In this document: one piece after another, positions 34,301 through 43,600 of the stretch
How positions within the stretch are numbered: position 1 is the stretch's first letter
Layout: every line of letters starts with the position of its first letter
Source of the DNA: Planctomycetota bacterium
Lineage (GTDB): Bacteria > Planctomycetota > UBA1135 > UBA2386
Direction: 5' to 3'
Assembly: GCA_020638735.1 (NCBI GenBank)
Contig: JACKHZ010000012.1
Span: forward strand, 62,001 to 126,000
Length of the DNA: 64,000 bases
The notes under the pieces: generated by a model
Database searches by the model: none
What the model was told of the DNA's origin: nothing
Seen by the model: only the letters and a program-made list of their open reading frames with translations
Translations under genes and position numbers: made by a program

Positions 34301-35646
34301 AGGCGCGAGCCGTACTGCGCCATGTACTCGGTCGGCCGCAGCGTCGTCCATTCGACCGGGGCGCCGAGCCTGGCGAGCGTCGCCTGCTCCCACGCCGCCT
34401 GCGCCTCGTCGCTGAGCGGGTCGTCGCGTTCGAGCCGCGCCTTCAGCAGCGCGATGCGTCGTTCGAGCGCGGCCAGGCGCGGCGCGTCCTCCGGGCCCGG
34501 CGCGGCGATCGCCGGCGGCGGGTTGCGGCCGAAGCCGTTGTCCTTCTCCTTGATCGAGTTGAAGAACGCGTAGAACGAATAGAACTCGCGCTGCGAGATC
34601 GGGTCGTACTTGTGGTCGTGGCACTGCGCGCACGCCACCGTCAGGCCGAGGAACGTCGTCGCCGTCGTGTGCACGCGATCGATGACGTAGGCCGAGCGGT
34701 ACTCGTCGAGCTCTTCGCCGGCCTCGGTGTTGACCGGGTGGTTGCGGTTGAAGCCGGTGGCGATCAGCTGCTCGAGCGTCGGCGCGGGCAGCAGGTCGCC
34801 GGCGAGCTGTTCGATCGCGAAGCGGTCGAACGGCATGTTGGTGTTGAGCGCGTGGACCACCCAGTCACGCCACTTCCACGCCTGCCGCGCGACGTCGCGC
34901 TGGTAGCCGCTCGAGTCGGCGTAGCGCGCCAGGTCGAGCCACGGCGTCGCCATGCGTTCGCCGTAGCGCTCGTCGGCGAGCAGCCGATCGACGACCTTGT
35001 CGAACGCGTCGTCGGCCTTGTCCTGCAAGAAGGCGTCGAGCTCGGCCGGCGTCGGCGGCACGCCGATCAGGTCGAAGGTGACGCGGCGCAGCCATTCGGC
35101 GCGTTCGGCCTCCGGGCTCGGCTGCAGGCCTTCGCGTTCGAGGCGCGCCAGCACGAAGCGGTCGATGTCGCTCCTCGCCCAGGTGGTGTCCTGCGTGGTC
35201 GGCGCGGTCGGGCGCAGCGGCGGCACGAACGCCCAGTGCTCCTGCCAGCGCGCGCCCTCGGCGATCCACCGGCGCAACACCTCGACCTCGCCGGCCTTCA
35301 GCTTCTCGCCCTTGTCGGGCGGCGGCATCACTTCGTCGGGATCGTCGCTGGTGACGCGCAGCAGCGCCTCGCTGTCGTCGGGCTTGCCCGGCACGAACGC
35401 GGCGTAGCCGTCGTGCATGGCGAACGCGTCGTCGCGGCGGTCGAGCCGCAGGTCGGCCTTGCGCTGCCCGGCGTCGGGGCCGTGACACTGGTAGCAGTGT
35501 TGCGCCAGGATCGGCCGCACGTCGCGCAGGTAGTCGACCGTCGCGGCGGGGGCGGGGGCGTCGGCGACGCCGTCGTGCTGCGCGTTCGCCGCGGCAGTGA
35601 GCACGAGGGAGCCGAGCGCCAGGAGCGCACGATTCGGGGCAGGCAT
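31321..35646 (-). CDS. PSD1-type cytochrome protein (DUF1549/DUF1553) with an unusual inserted region
   Basis: 1441 residues from ATG 35646, well above the roughly 1000 usual for PSD1 proteins. A signal peptide (to A-N-A-Q) is followed by the PSCyt1 heme motif C-Y-Q-C-H-G (Cys51, Cys54, His55) and M-P-P-P. DUF1549 follows (about 150-360, R-S-D-I-D-R-F-V-L-A-R-L, L-D-L-A-R-Y-A-D-S-S-G-Y), and DUF1553 lies near the C-terminus (N-R-A-W-Q-L-F-F-G-L-G-L-V, S-H-P-D-L-L-D-W-L-A). Between them is a long insert (about 620-1010) with a jelly-roll-like segment and Ala/Lys/Pro-rich linkers. A second charged low-complexity stretch occurs near the end. Paired with the DUF1501 gene; a putative -10 box lies 9 nt before the start. 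Confidence 0.93.
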   Translation of the reverse strand: MPAPNRALLALGSLVLTAAANAQHDGVADAPAPAATVDYLRDVRPILAQHCYQCHGPDAGQRKADLRLDRRDDAFAMHDGYAAFVPGKPDDSEALLRVTSDDPDEVMPPPDKGEKLKAGEVEVLRRWIAEGARWQEHWAFVPPLRPTAPTTQDTTWARSDIDRFVLARLEREGLQPSPEAERAEWLRRVTFDLIGVPPTPAELDAFLQDKADDAFDKVVDRLLADERYGERMATPWLDLARYADSSGYQRDVARQAWKWRDWVVHALNTNMPFDRFAIEQLAGDLLPAPTLEQLIATGFNRNHPVNTEAGEELDEYRSAYVIDRVHTTATTFLGLTVACAQCHDHKYDPISQREFYSFYAFFNSIKEKDNGFGRNPPPAIAAPGPEDAPRLAALERRIALLKARLERDDPLSDEAQAAWEQATLARLGAPVEWTTLRPTEYMAQYGSRLNLQVDGSILASGPVPARETYDLVFTPGARKIEALRIEALPDPSMPHGASGRADDGRFILSKLSLRLVSVADSSDAPLVEFAVAAADVNQERDRDEHYLTAIEPGSIDSAIAVEGDDKGGFGGFGRFSGSGWSIAGDERLETREAVLVPNEPLVTNGTSILRLSLEHDGGGKFRSALGRFRVSFTEDPRLRQQLVPIAEGHWHAIGPFPAESVDEAFAEAFGPEQDLEAPSLRKKHEQPVLAEKKPDAPEKPAAKAGELAAGDAAAKPAGDAAPKPPVAEATKPRTPAKSKSDAERAEAEGDEDGEAKKKPKPQRLEWQEQRSWRDGRGATVAVQGPASAHYLTRKLHTATPRTARVDLDGGAAAKVWLNGKLVADFPPLPEAPAKKQEQPDAEQQFDMFGLFGRPAREADKGRELTLGLKAGDNHLVVKLVGKGAAKRQQRGGPGDGGKGDSDEDAADGAAMAPPGKPSPQRGGGGGRVSFTFSLEADGDDVLDHETAVAIRARAATPPPTAEASERAPRHDAGQQTVFTWPLPAGMQADETKPARDAIERRHRAVRRWYRTRIDVAGRVLAAELRRLEREKDEFEAKLPSALVMKELSEPRPTHVFLRGSYRDKGEQVATGTPSMLPPMPADLPKNRLGLAKWLVSGEHPLTARVAVNRAWQLFFGLGLVSTAGDFGIRGAQPSHPDLLDWLATEFVRTGWDQKQLHRSIVLSATYRQSGHATAAQLQRDPENVLLARGPHQRLSAEMVRDQALAVSGLLVQKLGGEPVKPHQPAGLWKATLGSRDWTDDKGDKAHRRGLYVYWKRGVPYPSLMAFDAAKRETCTVERPRTTTPLQALVTLNDPVYVEAGRALGMRILKEGGADDRARLAFGFRLLTSRQPADAELQVLDALLGELRKHYEADAKAAKLALGIAPPKKGGKRDADRKDADKAAGAKPDEKVAEKKTDEKIDEKPSATKKPHGVEALPEAERAAWAQLGATLLNLEAAARRG

Positions 35647-35655
35647 GGGCGAGGG

Positions 35656-35661
35656 ATTCTA
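35656..35661 (-). promoter_or_regulatory. Putative -10 box (TAGAAT), near-leaderless
   Basis: On the minus strand TAGAAT ends 9 nt before ATG 35646. It is the box closest to the bacterial consensus in this set. Confidence 0.45.
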
Positions 35662-35715
35662 GCCAGCGTCGGCGGTCGTCTGGCGGCTGAGGCGGTTTGC
35701 CCGCGCGCCGTCGAT

Positions 35716-35731
35716 GTCACCGGCGGGTGAC
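35716..35731. promoter_or_regulatory. Palindrome upstream of the PSD1/DUF1501 operon
   Basis: A perfect inverted repeat GTCACC-GGCG-GGTGAC centred about 78 bp upstream of ATG 35646. Its symmetry and position in the divergent gap would suit a dimeric regulator. The rest of the 364-bp gap (35647-36010) shows only a GCG-rich simple run near 35870-35890 and no convincing gene. Confidence 0.3.
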
Positions 35732-36010
35732 GCGGGACGGCAGGGGGCTGAGAGAAGGACGATGCCTCTGCGATCCTGCGGGCAGGTCGGATGTGACCGC
35801 TTCTTCAACGGGTCTTGGGCTGCGGTCCGCGGCTGCCGCGATCCGTGCGGTGGGATCGCCGCGTCGTCGTCGGCGGCGGCGGCGGCGCTGGCGCGACCGG
35901 CGCCGGTTTCGAGCCGAAGGCGCAGAATCCGTTGCCCCTGTCGGCGAGCCATGGCGTGGAGCCCGATGCCGGCGCAGTGCGTCGGCGACCACTCCAACCC
36001 GGACCTTGCC

Positions 36011-36346
36011 ATGACCCGACTACTCACGACCTGTCTCGCTGCCGCGCTCGCCGCCGGCGCGGTCTCCGCCCAGTGTCTCGACGCCAGCATCCCGGGCACC
36101 CTGCTCGGCGTCGGCGACGACGCGCTGTTCCACCATCAGCCGCTCGGCTTCGCCTTCCCGATGGCGGGCAGCGCCGGCACGGGCAGCTGGACCCATGTCC
36201 GGGTCTGCACCAACGGCTGGCTGGTGCTGACCGACGGCACCAGCTCGACCGACCTCCTCTACGAGTCGAGCTTCGTCTCGTTGTCGCTGAACGCGTTCGG
36301 CGCGGTGGTCGGCAACGGCGTGCGCAGCTTCGTGGCGAAGGAGTGA
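36011..36346 (+). pseudogene. Truncated secreted-protein gene
   Basis: 111 residues from ATG 36011, with a signal peptide MTRLLTTCLAAALAAGAVSA then Q. The rest matches the strand-rich unit seen inside the protein at 51458-53806: compare P-L-G-F-A-F-P, V-C-T-N-G-W-L-V-L-T-D-G here with L-S-F-W-F-A-F-P and V-G-T-N-G-F-V-C-L-T-G there. Family members continue for another hundred or more residues, but this frame stops after V-R-S-F-V-A-K-E. The DNA just downstream (36347-36399) has an open frame in another register ending S-V-Q. The most likely reading is a gene that lost its remainder; a genuine short protein cannot be excluded. Confidence 0.55.
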
Positions 36347-36469
36347 TGGTCCGCGGCGGCGAGCAGCAGCCGATGCTGGCGCTGGCGTCGGTGCAGTGAC
36401 GGGCCGCGCGTGCGCGCCGCGCCGGCCGGGATCGGTCGCGACGGGCACGTCGCTTGCGGCCGACACGCG

Positions 36470-36646
36470 ATGACGACGAAACGAGAACGAGGTCCGCTGC
36501 ACGACCAGGACGTTCGCGACGAAGGTGTGCAACAGGCCGTCGCCAAGAAGGCCTGTTGGGGGGCGCGGCTGCCGCGGCGCGGCGTCGTGATCCTGGTGGT
36601 CTGCGCGGCGGTCATCGTCATCGGCGTGGCCTTCGAGCTGCTCTGA
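36470..36646 (+). CDS. Small single-span membrane protein
   Basis: 58 residues from ATG 36470. A charged N-terminus (MTTKRERGPLHDQDVRDEGV) is followed by one strong membrane helix at the C-terminus (G-V-V-I-L-V-V-C-A-A-V-I-V-I-G-V-A-F-E-L-L). No Shine-Dalgarno sequence or -10 box stands out. The helix is too regular to be a shadow of the other strand, where the frame is not protein-like. No family is recognised. The gaps on either side (36347-36469 and 36647-36862) contain nothing I can support. Confidence 0.5.
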   Translation: MTTKRERGPLHDQDVRDEGVQQAVAKKACWGARLPRRGVVILVVCAAVIVIGVAFELL

Positions 36647-36862
36647 CGGGCACGGCGGAGTCCTGCCGTGCAGTTGATGGCGGTCGCGCGCGCGATCGGC
36701 GGGTCGGCGCCGTGCGATCGGAGTTCTCGCCGCAATCGACGCGCGGCGGCGCCGCGCGGCCGCCGATCCGACCGCGCGGCTCCTCTCGTCCGGGGCGTCA
36801 CAGCGCGCGGGAACGCGCCTTGCGACGCGCACGGAGCCCAACCCCCGCATGGAGCATCGAAC

Positions 36863-37054
36863 ATGAAGAACACGCATCTGTCACTCCCGCACGCGCGCCT
36901 GCTGTGCGCGACGATCGAGAGCGCTGCGCCGGCGCCGATGGCGCAGGAGCGGGAGGTCCCGACGACGACCGGGCGCGCCCCGGACCCAGGCATGGCGCCG
37001 CAGGAGGTCCGACTGGCGGACCGTCGGATCGCACTCCTCTTCCTCATCACCTGA
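36863..37054 (+). CDS. Very small hypothetical ORF upstream of fumarase
   Basis: 63 residues from ATG 36863, preceded by GGAG 8 nt upstream, and ending 9 bp before the fumarase start. The sequence (MKNTHLSLPHARLLCATIES...) has no recognisable motif and ends with a short hydrophobic stretch R-I-A-L-L-F-L-I-T. It could be a leader ORF that couples translation into the fumarase gene, or a chance frame. Evidence is limited to the ribosome-binding site and the spacing. Confidence 0.3.
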   Translation: MKNTHLSLPHARLLCATIESAAPAPMAQEREVPTTTGRAPDPGMAPQEVRLADRRIALLFLIT

Positions 37055-37063
37055 GATCCACCG

Positions 37064-38695
37064 ATGGACGAGGCCATCGCCGGCAATGGCCGGTTCCGTG
37101 TCGAACGCGACGCGCTCGGCGACGTGCGGGTACCGGAAAGCGCGCTCTACGGCCCGCAGACGGCGCGTGCCGCGAGCTGGTCGTTCACGCGCCACAAGTT
37201 CCCGTCGCGCGTCGTGCGCGCGCTCGCGCTGGTCAAGGCATGCGCCGCCCGCGTGCACGGGCGGCGCGGCGACCTGCCGGCGACCGAGGCCGCGGCGATC
37301 GAACGCGCGGCGATCGAGGTCGCCGAGGGCGCGCACGACGCGCAGTTCGTCGTCGACCTGTTCCAGACCGGCTCGGGCACGAGCTCGAACATGAACGCCA
37401 ACGAGGTGATCGCGAACCGCGCGCGGCAGCTGCTGGCGACGAGCGGCGACGACGCGGCGGTGCACCCCAACGACGACGTGAATCAGGGCCAGTCCAGCAA
37501 CGACGTGGTGCCGTCGGCGACCCAGCTCGCGTTGTGTGTGCTCGGTCACGAACAGCTGCTGCCGGCGTTGGACGCGCTCGTCGAGCGGCTGCACGTCCTC
37601 GCCGATACGCACTGGCACGAGCTCCGCGACGGCCGCACGCACCTGATGCGTGCCACGCCGCTGCGGTTCGGCCAACAGTTCCGCGGCCAGGCGGATCAGT
37701 GCGCGGCAGCACGCGCCGAGGTGGCCCGCGCGCTCGACTGCTGTGCGGAGCTGCCGCTCGGCGGCACCGCAGTCGGCACCGGCGTCGGCTGCCCGCCGGG
37801 GTTCGCCGCGGACGTCTGCCGCGAGCTGGCTGGCCTGCTCGGCGTCGACGTGCGCGAGACGCGACACCACCTGGCGCAGGGATCGCTCGACGCGATCGCG
37901 CGCGTCGTCGCCACGCTTCGCGGCGCCGCCACGACGCTCTACAAGCTGGTCGACGACCTGCGCTGGCAGGCGTCGAGCATCTTCGGCGAGCTGGAGCTGC
38001 CGGCGATGCAGCCGGGCAGCTCGATCATGCCGGGCAAGATCAACCCGGTCGTCTGCGAGGCCGTGCTGATGGCGTGTGCGCGCGTGTTCGGTCACGACGC
38101 GACGGTCGCGTTCGCCAACACGCAGGGCAGGTTCGAGCTCAACACGATGATCCCGCTGGTCGCCGACGCAGCGCTGGATGCGACGGAGCTGCTCGCTGGC
38201 GCCGCCGCGGCGCTGCGGCGCCACGTTCTCGACGGCCTGCGCGTCGCGCCGGCCGCGTCGGCGCGCGTGCGTCTCAATCCAGCGCTCGCGACCGGCCTCG
38301 CCGCCGTGGTCGGCTACGATCGTGCGGGCGAGATCGCGAAGCAGGCGGAGCTCGAAGGTCGCGCGGTGCGCGACGTCGCCAAGGACCGGCTCGACCTGCC
38401 CGACGAGGAGCTCGATCGTCTGCTCGACCCGGCGGCGCTCGCCGGCGAGGGCGGCCGCGAACGCGCCGACGCACGCAGCGGCACCGACTCGCCGGAGGCG
38501 ATCCTCGCCGACGCGATGCTGTCGCGCGAGCGCAAGGTCGCGCTGCTCCGCGAGCTCGCGTACGACGCTCGCGAGTGCGCGGTGGCGACGGAGGAGGGCA
38601 TGGGCGGGCCGCCCGACGCGGACCTCGTGGAGATCCTGCGCGCGCTCGCCGCGCTCGGCGCCGGCGAGGCGCACGATGGCGACGCCAAGCAGTGA
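37064..38695 (+). CDS. fumC: Class II fumarase with an extra C-terminal domain
   Basis: 543 residues from ATG 37064; class II fumarases are about 460. Family signatures are present: G-S-G-T-S-S-N-M-N-A-N-E, H-P-N-D-D-V-N-Q-G-Q-S-S-N-D and the catalytic-loop signature G-S-S-I-M-P-G-K-I-N-P. The reaction would be fumarate plus water to L-malate, in the TCA cycle, in the cytoplasm. P-V-V-C-E after the GKINP loop is closer to the aspartase side of the superfamily than the usual P-T-Q-C-E, so substrate specificity is not certain. The last 70 residues (about 475-543) are a separate helical unit with L-S-R-E-R-K-V-A-L-L-R-E-L-A-Y-D-A and A-T-E-E-G-M-G-G, resembling small stand-alone proteins I recall in proteobacteria. 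nhaA follows about 90 bp downstream. Confidence 0.9.
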   Translation: MDEAIAGNGRFRVERDALGDVRVPESALYGPQTARAASWSFTRHKFPSRVVRALALVKACAARVHGRRGDLPATEAAAIERAAIEVAEGAHDAQFVVDLFQTGSGTSSNMNANEVIANRARQLLATSGDDAAVHPNDDVNQGQSSNDVVPSATQLALCVLGHEQLLPALDALVERLHVLADTHWHELRDGRTHLMRATPLRFGQQFRGQADQCAAARAEVARALDCCAELPLGGTAVGTGVGCPPGFAADVCRELAGLLGVDVRETRHHLAQGSLDAIARVVATLRGAATTLYKLVDDLRWQASSIFGELELPAMQPGSSIMPGKINPVVCEAVLMACARVFGHDATVAFANTQGRFELNTMIPLVADAALDATELLAGAAAALRRHVLDGLRVAPAASARVRLNPALATGLAAVVGYDRAGEIAKQAELEGRAVRDVAKDRLDLPDEELDRLLDPAALAGEGGRERADARSGTDSPEAILADAMLSRERKVALLRELAYDARECAVATEEGMGGPPDADLVEILRALAALGAGEAHDGDAKQ

Positions 38696-38788
38696 CGTGT
38701 GTGCCCGCGCGCCGCGCGACGTCGTCGCGACCCGAGCAGCGCTCGGAGCCTCACCACGAAGCGCCCGGCTCGGAGCCCGGTTTCGGCC

Positions 38789-40133
38789 ATGAAGAGACGG
38801 TCGATGTCGCCTTCCGGGGCAGCGCTCCCCTGGCTGGCTCGCGCGCTGCGCTCCGAGGCGTTCCCCGGCGCGCTGCTCGTCGCGGCCGCCGCGACGGCGC
38901 TGATGATCGCCAACTCGTCGTGGTCGGCGGCCTGGTCGCACCTGTGGGACGCAGAGCTCGCGGTAGAGGTCGGTCCGTACGCCCTGCAGAAGCCGGTGCA
39001 GCACTGGATCAACGACGGTCTGATGGTGCTGTTCTTCTTCTTCGTCGGCCTCGAGCTCAAGCACGAGGTGCTCGACGGCGGCCTGCAGTCCGCGCGCGAG
39101 GCGTCACTGCCCATCGCGGCGGCGGTCGGCGGCATGCTCGCGCCGGCGGCGCTCTACGCCCTCGTGTTGGCCGCACACGGCGACGGCGAGGCGGTGGCCG
39201 GCTGGGGCATCCCGATGGCGACCGACATCGCGTTCGCGCTGGGGGTCCTGGCGTTGCTCGGCGATCGCGTGCCGCCGAGCCTGAGGGTGTTCCTCGCGAC
39301 GCTGGCGATCGTCGACGACCTCGGCGCCGTGCTCGTCATCGCGGTGTTCTACACCGACGACGTGCATTGGCAGCTGTTCGGCGCCGGCCTCGCGCTGCTC
39401 GGGCTGTCGTACGCCTTGAATCGCCTCGGCGTGCGCCGCACCTGGCCCTACGTCGTGTTCGGCCTGCTGATCTGGGCGACCTTCCTGCAGTCCGGCGTGC
39501 ACGCCACGATCGCCGGCGTCGCGCTGGCCCTGACGGTGCCGGCGCGGCGCCTGGAGGAGACCGTGTTCGCGGATCGGGCGCGAGCGCTCGTCGACGAGTT
39601 CCAGCTGGTCGGCGACGCCAACACGCGATGACCAACCATACCAGCTGCGCGTCGTCGCCGAGCTCGAGCGACACTGTGAGAACGTGCAGGCGCCGCTGCA
39701 GCGCATGGTGCACGGCCTGCACCCGTTCGTGGCCCACTTCGTCGTGCCCGTGTTCGCGCTGGCCAACGCCGGCGTCGACCTGCGGCACGGCCTCGGCGAG
39801 GTGCTCTCCCACCCCGCCGCGCGCGGCGTGCTGGTCGGACTCGTCATCGGCAAGCCGCTCGGCGTGCTGGCGGCCAGCGCGCTCGCCATGAGGCTGTTCG
39901 GCGCGACGTTCCCCGACGGCGCGACGTGGCGACACCTGGCTGGCGCGGCGTTCCTCGCGGGCATCGGCTTCACCATGTCGCTGTTCATCGACGGGCTCGC
40001 ATTCGCCAGCGCGACGCAGCCGTTCCGGGCGGCCAAGGCGGCGGTGCTCGCGGCGTCGGGCGTGTCGGCCGCGATCGGCTTCGCGCTGCTGTTCGGCGCC
40101 GCGCGCGGCGCAGCACGTGATCCGCCGGGCTAG
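38789..40133 (+). pseudogene. nhaA: Frameshifted NhaA-type Na+/H+ antiporter
   Basis: Two frames together give a complete NhaA. Frame one (ATG 38789 to TGA 39629-39631) covers transmembrane helices to about TM8, with the functional A-T-D-I-A-F-A-L-G and V-D-D-L-G-A aspartates intact, including the adjacent pair matching Asp163-Asp164 of E. coli NhaA. Frame two (readable from about 39624) continues D-D-Q-P-Y-Q-L-R and then V-P-V-F-A-L-A-N-A-G-V, G-K-P-L-G-V and G-I-G-F-T-M-S-L-F-I to 40133. The join is at CGA-TGA-C, where skipping one base restores the frame. The protein would exchange Na+ for H+ in the inner membrane. The options are a true inactivating indel, a sequencing error, or +1 frameshifting; the sequence alone cannot decide. 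Confidence 0.85.
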
Positions 40134-40200
40134 TGCGGTGACTGCGAAGTCGGCAGCAGAGGTCGCCGGTCGCGATGGGAACTCGGTGGGGCAGAGGTCA

Positions 40201-40215
40201 GACGGCTTCGCCGTC
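40201..40215. terminator. Short hairpin downstream of nhaA
   Basis: GACGGC-TTC-GCCGTC, a 6-bp stem 68 bp after the nhaA stop. The remainder of the 489-bp gap (40134-40622) is GC-rich and contains no gene I can support. Confidence 0.3.
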
Positions 40216-40622
40216 GAACCGATCCACGTCATCCGGGCCGGGCCGGGGCAATCGGGCGCCCAAGAACCCGCCTTGCCGGGGTGGGCCGCTCCTCTCCCGC
40301 AGCCCGGCCCGTACCGGACCGACGGCGAACGCACGAGGCTCCGGTGCGGCAATCAGTGTTGTCGCGGCCATATCGGCTGCGGGTGCCGTGTGCGCATGAC
40401 GCGGCACCGTGCGCGCCGGGGCGGCGCGTGCTCACGCGCGCGGTGGCGAGCTTGACGCGATTGCGCGCGGGGCTGCACGGCGTCGTCGGTGCCATCGGGA
40501 TCTCCGGTGAGCGACGCCCTTGTTCGCGCCCGCTGTGCACCGGGGGTGCTCGGGGCGCAGTACCCTTGATGCACAGCTCCCGTGTTCTTTCTTCCGGGCT
40601 GCCGCTAACGGGAAGGACCCTC

Positions 40623-43600
40623 ATGGAAACAGCTCGGTCGCCCGTCCTGCACATCGCCTGTGTGCTGCTCGCCGCTTCGGCTTCGCCCGCGCAATCGCTC
40701 GTGCGAGCCATTGCCCCACCCACGGGCGTGACCAGCAGCGCCCCGCACGACATCGTCGACCTCGGTGGGATCGCCGTGTTCGTCGCGACGACCGGGCATG
40801 GTGCTGAGCTGTGGCGCTCCGACGGCACGGCGGCCGGTACGTGGATGCTGAAGGACATCAACCCCGGCGCCGCGAGTTCGTCACCGGCCCTGCTGACGGT
40901 CGCGGGCAACCACGTCTTCTTCACCGCAACCGTCGCGGGGCTCGGCACCGAACTCTGGCGCACGGACGGGACGTCGGCGGGGACGATCCTGCTGCGCGAC
41001 CTCGCGGTCGGCAGTGGCAATGGCGCGCCGACGCAGCTCGCCGCGCTCGGCAACGACGTCTACTTCGCCGCGAACGACGCCGCTGGCTGGGAACTGTGGC
41101 GTTCGGACGGAACACCGAGCGGCACTGCGCGATGGATCGACCTCAACCCGGGCGCCGCGAACTCGTCGCCCGCGTCGTTCGGCGTGGCGCTGGGTCGCCT
41201 GTTCTTCACCGCGACGACGCCCGGCTACGGCAGCGAGCTGTGGAGCACCGACGGTACGGTCGCCGGCACCGCGATGGTCGCCGACCTCGACCCCGGCAGC
41301 GGCTCCACGTCCATCGGGACCGTGGTGGGCACCACCAGCGGCCTCTATTTCCTCGCCAACGCAGGGCAGGGAACGGGCACCGAGCTGCACTTCAGCGACG
41401 GCACCGCCGCGGGTACGCACCTGATCCTCGACATCGTGCCGGGCACGGGCAGTCCGACCATCGCCCAGATGAGCGCGTTCGGCGGCATGCTCGCCTTCTC
41501 GTGCAACGACGCGCAGGGTGCTGGGAGCGAGCCATGGATCAGCGACGGCACCGCCGCGGGCACGTTCCTGCTCTCCGACTTGTCGCCCGGCGTGGGCGGC
41601 TCGTTCCCCACCGGGTTCACGTCGCCCACGCCCGGGCGGCTCGTGTTCGCCGCCAGCAGCCCTGCGACCGGCTACGAGCTGTTCACGACGGACGGCACGA
41701 CCGCCGGCACCGGCCTGGTCGCGGATCTGTTTCCGGGGGCGAGCAGCAGCAGCCCGGCATCGATCACCGCCGGCCTCGGCGGCGTCGTGTTCGCCGCGTT
41801 CACCGCGTCCGCGGGCAATGAGCTGTGGTTCACCGACGGGACGGCGGCTGGCACCCACCTCGTCGCCGATCTCGCCCCCGGCGTTCCTGGTACGTCGCCG
41901 GTCTTCCTCGCAGCCGTCGGACCGCGTGTGTTCTTCCGCGGCAACTCCGCGAGCTACGGGACCGAGCTCTTCGTCAGCGACGGCACCCTGGCTGGCTCCC
42001 GGCTCGCCGCCGACTTGGGCCTGCCGACCGGAGGTTCCAACCCGACGGAGTTCGCAGCGTCTGCCAACGGCGTCGTCTTCAGCGCCAACGACGGCAACGG
42101 CGCGGAGCTGTGGCGCAGCGACGGCACCGCCGCCGGCACCTTCGTGCTCGACTATGGCGCGGGCGCGACCGCGCCGCAGGAGCTCACGCCGTGGAACGGG
42201 GACGTGTGGGCGTTCGGCAACGCGCCCGGCGTCGGCTACGAGCTGCTGCGCACCGACGGCACCCTGGCGGGCTCGACCTTCTTCGACGTCGCGCCCGGCG
42301 CCGCAGGCTCGCAGCCGTCGCAGCTGACGGTGGCCAACGGCACGCTGTGGTTCGCCGCCCACACCAGCGCCGCCGGCACCGAGCCCTACGTCACCGACGG
42401 CACCCTGGCCGGGACGTTCGCTCTCGGTGACCTCAACCCGGCAGGCACCAGCTCGTATCCCGCGGGCTTCACGGCGTGCGGGCCGTCGCGTGTCGTGTTC
42501 ACCGCCACCACGTCCGCCACCGGTCAGGAGCTCTTCGTCTCCGATGGTAGCCCGGCCGGCACGCAGGTGCTGCTCGACATCAAGCCCGGCGCCGCGGGAT
42601 CGGCGCCTTCGGACTTCGTGGCCGTCGGCAACGTCGTCTATTTCTCCGCCACCGACGTGGCGCACCAACGCGAACTGTGGGTCACCGACGGCACGCCGGC
42701 GGGGACCCAGCTGGCCGTCGACCTCATCGCCGGCGGCGCCGGCAGCCAGCCGACGAAGACCGTGGCCTTGCAGAACAGCCTGCTGGTGTTCGTCGCCTAC
42801 ACCCCGGCCACCGGCTCCGAGATGTTCCGCTCCGACGGCACGCTCGCCGGCACGGTGCTGGCTGGCGAGATCGTGCCGGGCGCAGGTAGCCCACCGATCT
42901 ACGACGTCGTCGCCGTCGGCGATCGCGTGTTCTTCTTCGCCGGCGACGGCGCGACCGGTGTCGAGCTGTGGGTCACCGATGGCTACACGGTCGCGCAGGT
43001 GCGTGACATCTACCCCGGCGCGGGGAACGGGGTGGTCACCGGTACGCTGTGCGCGCGGCCCGGCGCCGACGGGGTCATCTTCGCCGCCAGCGACGGCAAC
43101 GACGGACTGCAGATCTGGATCAGCGACGGCACGGCGCTCGGCACGCGACAGGTCGGCAAGATCGGTCCATGGCCCGGTTCTGGCGCGGTCAGCCTCGGCG
43201 GGTTCGCGGAGATCGGCACCGACACGTGGTTCGCGTGCGACGACGGCATCACGGGTCGCGAGCCATGGATCATCTCCGTCAGCGGCGTGACGGCATCGAC
43301 GACGACCTACGGCAACGGCTGCCCTGGCACCGGCGGCCTCGTGCCGTTCGCCCAAGCCAACAGCCTGCCGCGCCTCAACACGTCGACGTTCGCGATCGAC
43401 CTCGGCAACGCGCCGCCGTTCACCTTCGCGTTCTGCAACATCAGCTCGACGCCGAGCAGCGTGCCGATCAGCGGGTGCACGCTGTTGATGGGTTTCCCGA
43501 TCATCAGCCTGCCCGTCTTGTCGACGAGCGCGACGGGCTCGGCGACGACACCTGTGCCGATCCCGGCTTCGGTGATGTATGCGGGGATCTCGTTCTACGG

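Noticed and set aside
35860..35895. GCG-rich simple repeat in the 35647-36010 gap
   Set aside because: A short simple-sequence run, too irregular to call a functional repeat.
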